From: Mangifera indica
Lineage: Eukaryota > Streptophyta > Magnoliopsida > Sapindales > Anacardiaceae
DNA length: 64,000 bases
Direction: 5' to 3'
NCBI RefSeq assembly: GCF_011075055.1
Contig: NC_058140.1
Location: 12,956,668-13,020,667, forward strand
In this document: in pieces, positions 52,208 through 64,000 of the stretch
How the letters are laid out: each line of letters begins with the position of its first letter
Position numbering within the stretch: position 1 is the stretch's first letter
Made by a program: the position numbers and the translations under genes
The notes under the pieces: generated by a model
What the model saw: the letters and a program-made list of their open reading frames with translations, nothing else
What the model was told of the DNA's origin: nothing
Databases searched by the model: none

Positions 52208-55091
52208 ATGCCGGTTGAGGAGGTGATAAGGGCAGATGAAAAGAGGAATGTGTTGGTTGGCATTCGAATAGATAACTATAGCAGAGATCTTCTCAGTTGG
52301 GCACTTGTGAAAGTTGCTGAACCTGGAGATTGTGTGATTGCCATTCATGTTTGTCGAAATTCTGGTAAGTGATTACAACTTTTTTATTAGTAGTTTGTCA
52401 TTTAAGATTGATTGGTTCTTGTTCCTTTATTGGAATTTTTATGTGTCGACCAGATGAAGCTTCGAAGAGGAAGCCGTCAATGGATACTTATTTAGATGTA
52501 TATGAAGGCCTATGTTCTGCAACAAAGGTTTGTGATTGTGCTTCTTTTTATGATCATTTGAAAGTGTTTGACAAAGATGAAAATTTTGATTGTGGTGTCA
52601 AATATTTGAGTTTCAGGTAGACCTTATAGGTAAGATCTTGTCGGGAAGTTCAGTTCGAAGAATTTTGGTTAGAGAGGCAAACAACTATTCTGCTATAGCC
52701 ATTGTTGTGGGGATGACCAGAAGTAAACTTGGGTAGGAGCAGATAGAGACTCAAAGTTTTGTAATAGTTTTCTTATTTTGTTATTCTTTTCTGATCACTC
52801 TAAACAGATTTCATTTTCAGTCATTGGTCTTCTCCAGCTAGATATTGCACTAAAAGATTGCCTCCAACCACTGATGTTTTGGTCATCCACAATGGGAAAA
52901 TTGTGTCTGGAAAGTGCAAAAACAATCACCGACTACCAGGTTTGGTATCTTTCTCAATAGTGACAAATAATTAAACGAATCAGATTGATCAGAAACACTG
53001 ATTGTTTTTCTGATATATCAGGTGTCAATGGAGATCCAAGACCAAGTCTTTGCTTATCTGGAATTATTAATCCTAGAGAAATCAATTTTGAATTTGGTGA
53101 TTCTGAAGCTGAAACTGAGAAGTCCAGTTTTGCACTGGGTTTGAATTCAGAAGATGAAATAAGAGACAGTGACACAGAATCCAAGTACAGAATTATAAGT
53201 TTTGGGCATGAACGGAAGAGGATGTCTTTGAGATCTTCTTTCTTAGCGGAGGATATTATGGAACATATGCCTGGTTGGCCTCTGCAACCCAGAACCAGTT
53301 TAGGAACACCGGAGGCAAAGCTTGCGAGGAACTCAGTGGTGCAATGGGTTATGAACTTGCCTGATCGTTCCCCGCAGCTAAGTCCTCGGTTTCCGACTAT
53401 CGAAGAGAAGGCACCATTGGAAAGACAGATAAGTTGCATTGTGGATGAGAGTATTAGGCACAGTTCATTAGATGAACTAGGAGATGGCTTGAAGGTTCTC
53501 CTTGAAACAAGCTCATCTAGTTTCAAATGGTTCACTTATGAGGTTCTGAAATCTGCTACTTCTCAGTTCTCCTCAGGTTTTCACTCCACCTCTAATTTTG
53601 TCCTTTAACAGTTCCAAGTTTTTCCTTTATGCCTTGTATGCATACTTTCTTTCTAATTTCTCCTTAAAAAATAACAGAAAACATGATTGGAAATGGAGGG
53701 TGTAACCGTGTGTATAAAGGAATTCTTCCAGATAGCAAGCATGTGGCGGTGAAGATTATGCAGTCATCCAGGGAAGCCTGGAAGGATTTTGCCTATGAAG
53801 TTGATATCATCTCATCAGTGGAGCATCAAAATATCACTCCTCTGCTGGGGGTCTGCATTGAAGATAATGATCTAATTTCTGTTTATGAGTTCTTGTCTAA
53901 AGGAAGCTTGGAAGAATATTTACACGGTACAGCTTCTATGAGGTGTATAATTTCTTTTTTGTTCATAAAAATTGCTATAGAACACAATGATCTGAGTTGA
54001 TGTACAGGTAAGAACAAGGATAAACAAGTATTGTCATGGGAAGTGAGATTTAAAGTAGCGGTTGAAATAGCTGAAGCCTTGAATTACCTGCACAATGAAT
54101 GTTCAAGGCCCGTAATTCATCGCGATGTCAAGACTTCAAACATTCTTCTATCAGACAGGTTTCAGCCACAGGTACTACACCAGACCATTGCAGATGATAG
54201 TTATAATTGTTCTATTTGAAAGCTTAATCATAGATTTATTACATGATTATTATGGTTTCAATGTGGCAGCTATCTGATTTTGGCCTTGCAATTTGGGGGC
54301 CAACAAGTTCATCTTATCTGACTGAAGTCGACGTGGTTGGAACATTTGGGTATCTTGCTCCTGAATATTTCATGTATGGTAAAGTCAGTGACAAGATTGA
54401 TGTCTATGCTTTTGGTGTAGTTCTTCTTGAACTGTTGTCAGGAAGAAAACCTATTGGCTCTGAAGCTTCCAAGGGCCAAGAGAGCTTGGTTATGTGGGCA
54501 AGTGCCCTTCTCTAAACATAAATCATATTCAACTTTTTATTATGTGAAATACTAACACCAAGTACTCTGGATTCAGGCTAAGCCAATAATAGAGAGTGGG
54601 AAAGTGAAAAGCCTACTTGATCCCAATTTGAAAGGAAAATTTAATGAAGTCCAAATGCAGAGAATGGTTCTTGCAGCTACTCGTTGTATCACCAGGGCAG
54701 CTCGACTCCGCCCCAAAATGACAGAGGTAATTCCATTGGAGTCTCAATAGTGTATTGTTCTTGAACTTTTGGAAAATGTTTGAGTTAATGTCAGGGTAAA
54801 ACGTTTTCTAAGCATTTTCATTTTCTCCAGGTTCTAAAGCTGCTGAAAGGGGATGCAGATTCTGATAAGTGGATGAACTCTCCAATCATAGAAGAAAATG
54901 AAGATTTGGATAACCAGAATGTCATTGATGATGAAGTCTATCCACAGTCAAGTGCAGAGTTACATATGGGACTAGCATTGCTTGATGTTGACTATGATTC
55001 AACATCATTTAGCAGTGTCGACAGAAGCAACACCCCGTCCTTAGAGGACTACTTGAAAGGAAGGTGGAGCAGATCATCAAGCTTCAATTAA
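52208..55091 (+). CDS. Receptor-like cytoplasmic kinase with N-terminal USP domain (RLCK VI type)
   Basis: Soluble Ser/Thr kinase of the plant family joining a universal-stress-protein-like domain to an RLCK kinase. Ten exons: 52208-52364, 52454-52527, 52617-52732, 52821-52939, 53022-53576, 53678-53926, 54008-54171, 54270-54497, 54577-54726, 54831-55091. They give 690 aa. The USP fold covers about 13-150 ([30 protein letters not shown]). A Ser-rich linker follows. The kinase starts near 335 with [11 protein letters not shown], Lys366 in [12 protein letters not shown] (Asp463), DFGLA (Asp481) and APEYF, so it should be active. There is no signal peptide or membrane segment. Intron 8 uses a GC donor (TGG/GCAAGT); reading on instead gives a stop within six codons. 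The start is preceded by a purine-rich leader. Confidence 0.95.
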
Positions 55092-55967
55092 CATCAATTT
55101 CAAGCACAAGTTTCACTTGTTTTCAGCCAAACTTTAGCTCCAAACTTCAATTGTGAGACAAGTTTGTATAGGTAGTTTTGTACATAGAGAAGAAAAGAAA
55201 AAGACCCAAAATAAATAAAATAAATAAAAAAGCACCCAGTGTTGAGGTGGTTTGTAGATTAAAGTTAGGTAGAAAATCTAAAATAAAGTGAAACAATGTA
55301 GGGATTAAATTTGAAGTTCAACAGGAGCTCATTTTTGTGGCATATGCTCTCAAAAATGAGGAATCCATTTAAGAATGGGATAATTTGGGATCCAAAGGAT
55401 GTTGTTGTAACAGTATGTAATGAGCATACCTTTGTAAATAAATGAATTTAGTGAATATTTTGCAAACTTGAGGCAAATCATCATTGGAAGCACTAGAGAT
55501 TTCACTTCACCTATTACTCTTGAAAAACATCCTCTTAAGGAGCCATTTTTAGTCGTCAGACTCACGGTAGTTCTAGTAAAAGTTAAGAGGTACCTAATTC
55601 ATAATTACGGAGATCGTTAACACTATAAATAAGTTTATAATAATACAAAATTTGGCCTAACAAAAATGCAATAGCTATGTTTTTATTAAATGTTACAGGT
55701 CAAAAATGGGCTCATTTTACTTGTTTAGTATGATCAATTTCTGAAAGAAATAATCCAACTTTTCTAAGGTTTTCTCGCTTACAAAGATTAAAAAAAGAGT
55801 TTAGGGAACTCCTCCTTTTCTCTTTTTTTTTTTATATTCTCTTCTCGGTTGCTGCTCTTTCTTCTCTCCTGGCCTTTAAATGACAGAAGAATAAATACCC
55901 ACATAAGCATTTGCATGCAAAGCTCTAAAGCAACAGCAATGAGGATATAAAGAGGCACAAAACGTAC
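55092..55967. other. Kinase 3' UTR and spacer
   Basis: Several AATAAA words near 55207-55230 are candidate polyadenylation signals for the kinase gene. The remainder is AT-rich. A purine/pyrimidine-rich stretch at 55790-55880 lies just downstream of the minus-strand fragment described next. Confidence 0.45.
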
Positions 55968-56048
55968 CTTCATGGAATCAAAAACCAAGGTGCCGCTGAC
56001 TCCATTCAGCACGTATTCGGGTGAGGGAAATGGCAAGCACCTTGCCAT
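55968..56048 (-). pseudogene. Possible 5' exon remnant of a lysine-rich plant gene
   Basis: Minus strand frame MARCLPFPSPEYVLNGVSG to DSMK (27 codons) ends exactly at a GTACGT donor. Its start resembles the conserved N-terminus (M-x-RC-x-PFPPPGY) of a plant family whose next exon is Lys/Glu/Arg-rich. Joining to the AG at about 55877 gives only ARREERAATEKRI before a stop, so the downstream coding part is missing or broken. It could also be a very small gene or chance similarity. The family resemblance is from memory and has not been searched. Confidence 0.35.
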
Positions 56049-56429
56049 ATTATAATACAAAATCATGATCATAATAATAGTTAGTATAATAATTTAGAAG
56101 CTCACAATTTTCTTGCTGATATAAGAAACAATTTTTTTTTTTTTGTAACGAGATTTTGAATTACAAAGAAAATAATATTTAATTATATAATAACAAATAT
56201 ATATTTATTAAAAGTGTATGAGTTTAAGTATCCAGTAAAATTTTATAAAATTAAAACTAAAAGTAAAATCAATCGATTCTTAAAAATTAAAATCAAAACC
56301 TAAAACTTATAAGTTCAATTTCTATACAAAACCGATCTTATAAATTTCGGATAGGATTTGATTCTCACCCAAAACTGATCCTATCCAGAAGCTTATATCT
56401 TTGCCTTTTTCGGTTCACAACCCACGCAC

Positions 56430-56784
56430 TAAGGGTATTCAAAATCATTTAACTGAACTGTTTTGCGTATTTTTTGAATCGAACCGAATTTTTTGTTTTA
56501 AAAAAATCATGAACTAAAACCGAACCGATTTAAAGATTAATTGATTTGAACCGAACCAAAAATATTAATTAACTGAATCAAATTTTTGGTTAACTGATTT
56601 TTAAACCGAATTTTAAAAAATTATCATATTTTATTTTTTTTCTAATTTTTTGAAAATTTATTCAATATTCTATTAATATTTTATTAAATTTTTATTCGAT
56701 TTTTTAAAAATGGTTCAGTTTGGTTAATTGGTTTGGTTTAAAAATCGATTCAATTTGATTATCAGATAATTTTGAACACCCCTG
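56430..56784. mobile_element. hAT-like MITE (355 bp) with perfect 8-bp target duplication
   Basis: Exact duplications CCACGCAC flank it (56422-56429 and 56785-56792). The termini are TAAGGGTATTCAAAAT at left and CAGGGGTGTTCAAAAT at right (inward). The interior is full of AACCGAACC/GGTTTGGTT words in opposite orientations. No coding capacity. This is the common plant type with termini CAGGGGTGTTCAAA. Confidence 0.93.
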
Positions 56785-56987
56785 CCACGCACCTTGCCAA
56801 CTCTTTCATTTCATGTCCCCGGTTCCTCTCTCCTACTTATTCTTCTCACAATAATTCCTTTATTTTATACTTTCTCACAAAAATTGATTTATTTTATGAC
56901 TCTCCACTGACAGGCTACGGCTTCCATTAAAAATAAATTATTATGATAAGAATAATAATAAAGAGAAGTGAATTATTATTTTTAATG

Positions 56988-57916
56988 GGCCAAACCATTA
57001 TTTCCCACACAAACTATGTTGAATTCTCAAAGTTTTTCTCATTAATTATAGAAATATTGTTTACTCATTTATGAGTAATTAAAATTAACGGTAATAAAGG
57101 TAAAATCGTTATTTTATATTTAATATTAAAAATAAACTTAAATATGATTTCATTTCCCCCCCTAAATTTAAAAAACTAACTTTTCTCCTCTAAGCTAAGT
57201 TTGAAAAGATCATATTTCTCCCCTAGGGTTTAGTTTCCAAACTTTTTCACTTTCTCCAGTGCCATCGTCGGTCGTCTCTCCCTCCCGACAATTTCTCTTC
57301 CACTGATGGCCCTTTCAACTTCACCCTAACTCATCCGACACCGAGAGACGAAGTCTGGGAAGAGAAATTGTTTTTTCCAAATGACGAAGACGAGATTGAT
57401 CGATCTAGTCTTCGTCGTCTGGGAAGACGATTGTCTTCTCAGACAAAGACGAGACGACTTGTCATCCTTTGAGAAGATGAGTCATCTTCATCTAGAAAAA
57501 TGATCGTCTTCATCTAGGAAGACGATCGTCTTCATTTGGGAAGATGAGTCGTCTTCACTTGGGAAGACGATTCCTCTTCCCATACGTCATCTCTCGACGC
57601 CAGATGAGTTGGGGTGGAGTTGAGGGGGGTCGTCCGTGGAAGAGAAATCATCGGGAGGGAGAGATGGCCAGCGATGGCTCTAGAGAAAGTGAAAGAGTTT
57701 GGAAACTAAACCCTAGGGGGGAATGCGATCTTTTCAAACTCAGCTTAGGGAAAAAATGTTAGTTTTTAAACTTTTAGGGGGAAAATGAGATTAAATTTTC
57801 AGGAGTTAGAGTTCCATTAAATTTAACCAACCATGGGTAGGTAAACAGTATTTCCATAGATAATAAGGGAACTTTGAGATTTCAGCATAGTTTGGGTGGG
57901 AAATAGTCCTTTGGCC
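56988..57916. mobile_element. Long-TIR fold-back element (Mutator-like MITE), copy 3
   Basis: Terminal repeats start GGCCAAACCATTATTTCCCA (left) and GGCCAAAGGACTATTTCCCA (right, inward) and extend about 300 bases. Inner pairs include CCCTAGGGTTTAGTTTCCAAA. The flanks are TTTTTAATG (56979-56987) and TTTTTAACG (57917-57925), a 9-bp target duplication with one mismatch, as expected for Mutator-like elements. The centre holds dense GTCTTC/GAAGAC reiterations (about 57390-57570). No transposase; the open frame at 57544-57762 is part of the right arm. Confidence 0.9.
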
Positions 57917-57925
57917 TTTTTAACG

Positions 57926-59460
57926 GCATGATATATTTTATAAAATTAGTTGATTTATCCATACATTTAAGTTTTTAGTGGGATATATCTAGGTCATATA
58001 TTTAAAATATTAAAATTTACCCCTTTTAAATTTAACAAATATTTTCAAAAATTATAAATATAAATGAACAAAGAAAACGCTTTCTTCAATTTCTTTGTTT
58101 TTCCATTCTATTTTCTTGGGTTTGTCTATTCAGTTGAATTTTACAACTCATTTTATATCTAGATCTTGGCTCCAGTTTTTACAGGATAGAATCAAAACCG
58201 ATCGGTTTCATAAAATTGACATCAAAATTTACTTGTGATGGATTAGTTCTGAGTATTCATAATTCTGATTCCGGTTCAATTCTTTTACTCACCCTTAATA
58301 TTTATATCCTTACTTAAATCTAATAACACAAGGGATCAAAATTTCAAAGGTTAATAAATAAACACATTATCTTCTACATAATTGGGTTAATATTATAATC
58401 TCTATTTTTGAAAACCTTTAGGATCATTTAATTAGAAGAAATATTTGATTACTCAATAATCTATTTTTCGTTAAACATATTATCTTGTTTAGTTTGTTAA
58501 ATAATAAAATATAATAATCTTTCATTAACAATACGATATTATTGATAATATAAAATATTTCACCTTAGAAACTAAAATATTAATCAGACAATTTTAATTT
58601 TATTATAATTTTATTTTCGATAATTTTTTAAAACAAAAATATACTCATTTTTAATAATATATAGAATATATTAAAAAATGTATTAATAATAAGATAACAA
58701 TTTTAAAAAATAACTTGATCAATTAATTTTAAAATTTGATATTATGAAAAACTCTCAATATATTTTTAATATGAAAAATATTTTTAAATTATATAATAAT
58801 CTTCTATTACCAAGATCATGTTGTTAGTAATGCAAAAGACTCTACCTTGGATATTAAAAGATTAATTAGAAAATTTTAATTTTTTAAAAATTTTACCCTC
58901 AATTTTTTTAAAACAAAAAAAAACTCATTTTTAATAATATATAAAATATTTTTAAAAATATATTAATAACAAGATAACAATTTAAAAATTATTTTTATTA
59001 ATTAATTTTAAAATTTTACATTATGAAAAACTCAGTATATTTTTAATATGAAAAATGTTTAAAAAAATACATAAGATAAATAGTGTAATATAAGACTTTT
59101 AACTAATTATATTTATATTGAATAATATTTTATTTTTTGATTAAAAAAATACTCGAACCTCACGTGTACAGGATAGAAATATTCCTACATTCCATTTCTC
59201 TTCATCATCACTCTTATCAATATACAATTCTTGACACTGACATCATGATGATGTGTGATGCGACAATTTAGGTGATTCGCACCATATTACTACGATATGA
59301 GAAGCACCTTATAATTCTCCAACAATATTTTTTATTTTACTCTAAGCCCCTCAAATACGTATAAATTGAAATGTGAAAGCAATGATAGACTCTTTTTTTT
59401 TTCGCAGAAAAGTCCGTGGAATCTCTGTGAACCAATCCAATCGCTCTGTCAGACTCAAAT
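57926..59460. other. Upstream region and promoter of the bZIP gene
   Basis: AT-rich DNA containing the 280-bp duplication. A G-box (CACGTG, 59161-59166, in CCTCACGTGTAC) lies about 300 bp before the presumed first, non-coding exon. The sequence becomes balanced near 59400, where that exon probably lies. Confidence 0.45.
58500..59065. repeat. About 280-bp AT-rich tandem duplication
   Basis: ACTCATTTTTAATAATATAT occurs at 58643 and 58923. The flanking blocks AAAATTTTAATT, AAGATAACAATTT, TTATGAAAAACTC and ATATTTTTAATATGAAAAAT recur in the same order at the same offset. Copies are roughly 58500-58785 and 58786-59065. No coding capacity. Confidence 0.75.
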
Positions 59461-59461
59461 G

Positions 59462-60060
59462 GTAAGTCCATTTTGTTTTTAAGCATCAAATGTTGCCATT
59501 TGTTTTCACTCTTTTTAGTTTTTTAGGGTTTTTTATACTGATAGCAATATATAAAATATTATTTTGTGAAAGCCCGTCTCTCGGGGTGTAGGGCTTCAGT
59601 TTCAGATCAAACATGGTCATTTCGTTGTTATTTTTATCTATCTTGGACCTTAATTGCATCATGTAGTTCTAGTCATTTCAAGATTTCCGCTTTTCTGCTG
59701 TAAGTATTGAGTACTTTTTACTGAATTTTAGTTGGATAGAAACCAATGGATCCGATATTTGAAATGTCCTTGGGTTGTGACTGAATTGGTTGATTTCTTT
59801 GTATAGTTTTGTAGTTTAGTTGCTTAGTAGCTGAGTTTTGATGATTGATTTATTGTTTTGATTGCTTAAATTTTTTTATTTAAGTTCGTTTTTTTGTGTT
59901 TCTAGTTTTGACGTTGGGATTTGCTAAGAGTCATCATCAACGTGAATTGAGCTCATATTATCGTCTGGGTCACTTTCAGAATCATAGATTTTTCACTGTT
60001 TGGCTTCAAATTATTGTGTGGTTGAAGTTCAAGAGCGTTAATTTATTGTGATTTTGCTAG
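59462..60060 (+). other. Putative 5'-UTR intron of the bZIP gene
   Basis: Donor CAAATG/GTAAGT at 59461-59462 and acceptor TTTTGCTAG at 60060 enclose T-rich, intron-like sequence 22 bp before the coding start. Leader introns are frequent in this group. Splicing would also create a seven-codon upstream frame (see findings). Predicted from sequence only. Confidence 0.55.
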
Positions 60061-60082
60061 ATTTGTTTATTTTGTTCCTGAA

Positions 60083-61366
60083 ATGGATGACGGGGAGCTT
60101 GATTTCTCAAACCAAGAAATGTTTCCAAGTACAAACATGGGTGAGTTTCCAAGCAGTTGCTCAATGGACAGTTTCTTTGATGAACTTTTGAAGGATACTC
60201 ATGCTTGCACTCACACACACACTTGCAACCCACCGGGACCTGATTCCTCCCATACACATACTTGTTTTCATGTACATACTAAAATTGTGGCTCCTCCTAG
60301 TGAGGACAAGACGTCCACTGATGACACTGCTGAATCATCAGAAAAGAAATCGAAGAAACGTCCTTTGGGTAATCGTGAAGCTGTTAGAAAGTATAGGGAG
60401 AAGAAAAAGGCACGAGCAGCATCATTGGAGGATGAGGTAGTGAGATTAAGGGCTGTGAATCAGCAGTTAGTGAAGAGGTTGCAGGGTCAGGCTGCAATGG
60501 AGGCAGAGATTGCGAGGCTTAAGTGTTTGCTTGTGGACATTCGTGGCAGGATTGAAGGGGAAATTGGATCTTTCCCTTATCAGAAATCAGTCAATAACAT
60601 GAATATGACTAATCCTAATTTGAATGGTGCATATGTGATGAATCCATGTAATATGCAGTGTGATGATCAGGTTTACTGCCTTCACCCAGGAATGGAGGAT
60701 AAAAGTGCAGAAGGCATGGCTTTGAATGGGCAAGGCTTTAATGGTTGTGAGTTTGAGAGCCTGCAATGTGTGGCAAATCAGAATTCAGGATTCAAGGAGC
60801 TTCCAGTTTGTGGACTTGGGAGCATAACCTCCAATGTCAATTCTTCCAGAAGAACTAAGCGGAAAGGTGATACTTAGATTGCCTTTTCATTTTTTGATTC
60901 ATTAATAGGATGACTATAGAGTGGCTTACTTGGTTAATACGGTCCTTTGTCATAAGATTTGCTTAACATTTTCTATCCATTTTATGATCTAGTATATTTT
61001 GTTTGTCTCGCTGTTGACTTGTATATTAGTAATTGGGTCCTGGACTTTTGACAGCCATAATTTTTGAATCTGAAATTTCACCAACTAGATAGCTTTCATG
61101 TATGAAGATTGTGGTAATTCTAGATGATTCTTGAGATTTTGATATAATAGCTGTAAAGGATTCTTGCAAAGTGGCTGAAAACCTTGTTCTATGTTGCTGT
61201 TATGTTGTGCTATAGCATTGAATAATATTATACTGACTGAAGCAACCCTATTTTTAATAGATTTAAGGCTTGTTCAACTCTTTGCTTTATCCTTTTGATG
61301 CTCTGATCTCTTATGATTATGGCATTTATCTTTTTAGGAGGGGCTCATGCGGCAGCAACAGATTAA
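60083..61366 (+). CDS. bZIP19: Zinc-deficiency sensor bZIP transcription factor (bZIP19/23, group F)
   Basis: Group F bZIP that activates ZIP zinc transporters when zinc is low; in Arabidopsis it binds zinc directly. Exon 1 is 60083-60866. A short second coding exon, 61338-61366, is inferred; it gives 270 aa ending KGGAHAAATD. If the intron is not spliced, the frame ends at 60877 (264 aa, ending KGDT). The Cys/His-rich sensor motif has C42, H44, H46, C48, H57, H59, C61, H63 and H65. The basic region shows N97-x7-R105 (NREAVRKYR), followed by the leucine zipper (about 116-150). RGRIEGEIGSFPYQK is a conserved block after it. Orthology to bZIP19 versus bZIP23 cannot be resolved by eye. Confidence 0.95.
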
Positions 61367-63239
61367 AGAGCTGGTTAGATGGCATTATCCTCTTTCACAA
61401 GGATACATCTCTTACAATAAGTAATTTTGTCAAGTTGCAGCATCAGCTTCCCTCAGGTTGCTTTGTGTTCTTTATTTTTACGCTTTTTTTTTATTATTTT
61501 CATTTGCCCTCTGTTGGGCTCTACAAGCTGGCATGGCTTCTTTATATTGTGCTCAGCTTTAGCTAGCTTTGCTGCTGTTCCTGTTTGTTTAGTTGGTTTA
61601 TGGTCCAAGTCTAGAAATGTTTTGTGAAGCGAGAAACTAATGGATCTGGAGTAGAAAAATCTGACAGCAGAAACCAACTTCCTGGCTTTCTATTTTCTAC
61701 AAGACTTGGCTCGATAAAGCCTAATCCTCATTACTCTCTAAGCCTGTGTAAAATATCAATTTTATGTGCTTTTTTCATGTATTGCCCTGCTGATTCTTTT
61801 TAGACTCTGATGGATGCTTATGTAGAATTTTTAGTTCCCTTCTTTTTCTTCATTCAAGTTTGGATGGGCTTTTCTACTAGTCTTTCTAAGCTATACCAGT
61901 TCTTGATTGATGAATTACAGAACTTAGGGGAGGTGGATGCCTTTTAATGATGTTTTCCATTGTGTAAGCCATGAAGAGGTAAGTTAAAAATATTTCTCCA
62001 GAGCTTGCCCTCAAGAATTTTGCTTATTAGAGGATGCCTGCATTTTTTATCTGGAAGGAAGAACAATTGCAACTGACGTGTAGTCATGAGATCTTCTCAC
62101 ATAATTGGGGCACTAAGGGGGAGAGTTACATTTTGTGATACCATTCCATTGTTTTCATTATGGTTAACAACCAAAATAAATGTTTCAGATGGAAAACTTA
62201 CTGAATAAATCATGAATTTGTTTTTGGGAACTTCTCCTTTTGGTAAAATTCTTATCTGAGTTCTGTTTTCTAGTGGTTATATTAAGTGAAGAGTTTTTCT
62301 TAGATAAACAAAAAGTGATTTTCAATTTTGAAGACTTAATCCGGTTATAACTAAATTCTTAAACGTTAAAACAATCCAATCCCATCTTATTAGGCTTTTG
62401 ATTATTTCCTCTTCCATCTCATTTGATTCTAAGCTTTTAAATAGATGTGCAGCCAATGTCCTAGCTTACCTTTGCCATTGGTTTGAAGAGTTACTGTCTC
62501 ATCTTGACACTGCCTGGAGCACGCAAATGACTCTTAGCACTTCAGTTCTGTGTTATTCTCTTCCCACCAAAAGAAAATTCAAAGATGAATTTTCTTCTCT
62601 TACAGCTGAAGTTGCTTCCCAGTTGCCAATCTTGAAAAATAACCACTTTGGGTTCATAAGGTCAATCCTCGAATGCCACTAGCAATTTCCTTTTTTATGT
62701 CGGTTCAATTACGTATTACGTATATAAATGCATTCAATTATGACACATAATTATTTGTAATATATGATGGATTGATAAAATATGGGTCCATCACACTAAA
62801 GAAGCCAAAATTTTGGATGAATATTCTACACCGACTGCTTTCAATCAAATTTCAGATGGTCGGATTCCTCTCCGCGTGCTAACAAATGGCACTTCAATAC
62901 AAGGAGCCAATGAAAAGAAGAGAAAAATGCTAAGGGACCATCATGGAAGTTCCCTGGATTAACAAGTTCAAAAAGGCTACCACAAAATATGTCACTGCTT
63001 TTAACATAGCCCTACCCACAAACTCATCATCGCTACTTTTGTGCCAAAAAATCATCAGCTCACTAATTTACTTACCTCCCAAATGGAAAAGCAAACACAG
63101 AAAATGATAGCACCCAGGTGACAAGTTGTGATATACTTTGCTTTAATGATATAACTATTTTGATCCAGTAAAAAATAAACAATATGAAAAGATTGCCCAC
63201 TAAGACATGGACCTGATATTTGACCAGTTCTCAGCAGCT
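61367..63239. other. Region downstream of the bZIP gene
   Basis: The beginning is bZIP 3' UTR. No other gene is supported. The open frame at 62398-62682 (94 codons) has no recognised domain, and its codon content looks random. Confidence 0.45.

Positions 63240-64000
<761 letters not shown>

Noticed and set aside
62398..62682. 94-codon plus-strand frame downstream of the bZIP gene
   Set aside because: No recognised domain and no splice or promoter support.

Overview
This window is nuclear DNA of a flowering plant, almost certainly a eudicot. The genes have many short exons with GT-AG introns. Intergenic DNA is AT-rich and full of small non-autonomous DNA transposons. The proteins are close to well-known angiosperm families: UPL3, plant synaptotagmin, BGAL16-type beta-galactosidase, ROP GTPase, and bZIP19/23. 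I cannot name the species from sequence alone. No CRISPR array, rRNA, tRNA, bacterial operon or autonomous transposase was found.

Layout. 1-1158 (-): the first two exons of a peroxisomal-type ascorbate peroxidase that runs off the left edge. 3182-9799 (-): a complete 12-exon synaptotagmin (539 aa). 17206-26604 (+): a complete 17-exon HECT ubiquitin ligase UPL3 (1894 aa). 28307-32457 (-): a complete 19-exon beta-galactosidase (830 aa), convergent with UPL3. 34575-38221 (+): an 11-exon MCM10 (398 aa). 41939-44469 (+): a 7-exon ROP/RAC GTPase (198 aa). 45683-46497 (+): a 4-exon ubiquitin-conjugating E2 (148 aa). 52208-55091 (+): a 10-exon USP-domain receptor-like cytoplasmic kinase (690 aa). 55968-56048 (-): a possible 5' remnant of a lysine-rich plant gene. 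60083-61366 (+): a zinc-sensing bZIP of the bZIP19/23 type, with a likely 5'-UTR intron and a terminal coding intron. 63240-63419 (-): a degenerate exon of an MSI2/3-like WD40 histone chaperone with a nonsense codon.

The gene models were built by hand from conserved protein blocks and splice sites. All the complete models keep one open frame and give lengths close to those of their families. Two introns appear to use GC-AG borders.

The intergenic space and some introns hold repeats. Four hAT-like MITEs have 8-bp target duplications, three of them exact and one 7/8; two of the four sit 17 bp apart inside synaptotagmin intron 1. Three long-TIR fold-back elements look Mutator-like, one with a 9-bp target duplication matching at 8/9. 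Two further, more diverged fold-backs form a second group. A palindromic AT-rich MITE family has at least five copies. There are also several local tandem duplications (about 1 kb, 280 bp, 197 bp and 80 bp).

The genes are functionally unrelated housekeeping, signalling and stress genes, as is normal for a plant chromosome. I found no convincing undescribed system. The most useful second-look items are the pseudogene exon, the alternative bZIP 3' end and the spliced uORF, the GC-AG introns, and the transposons with target-site duplications.
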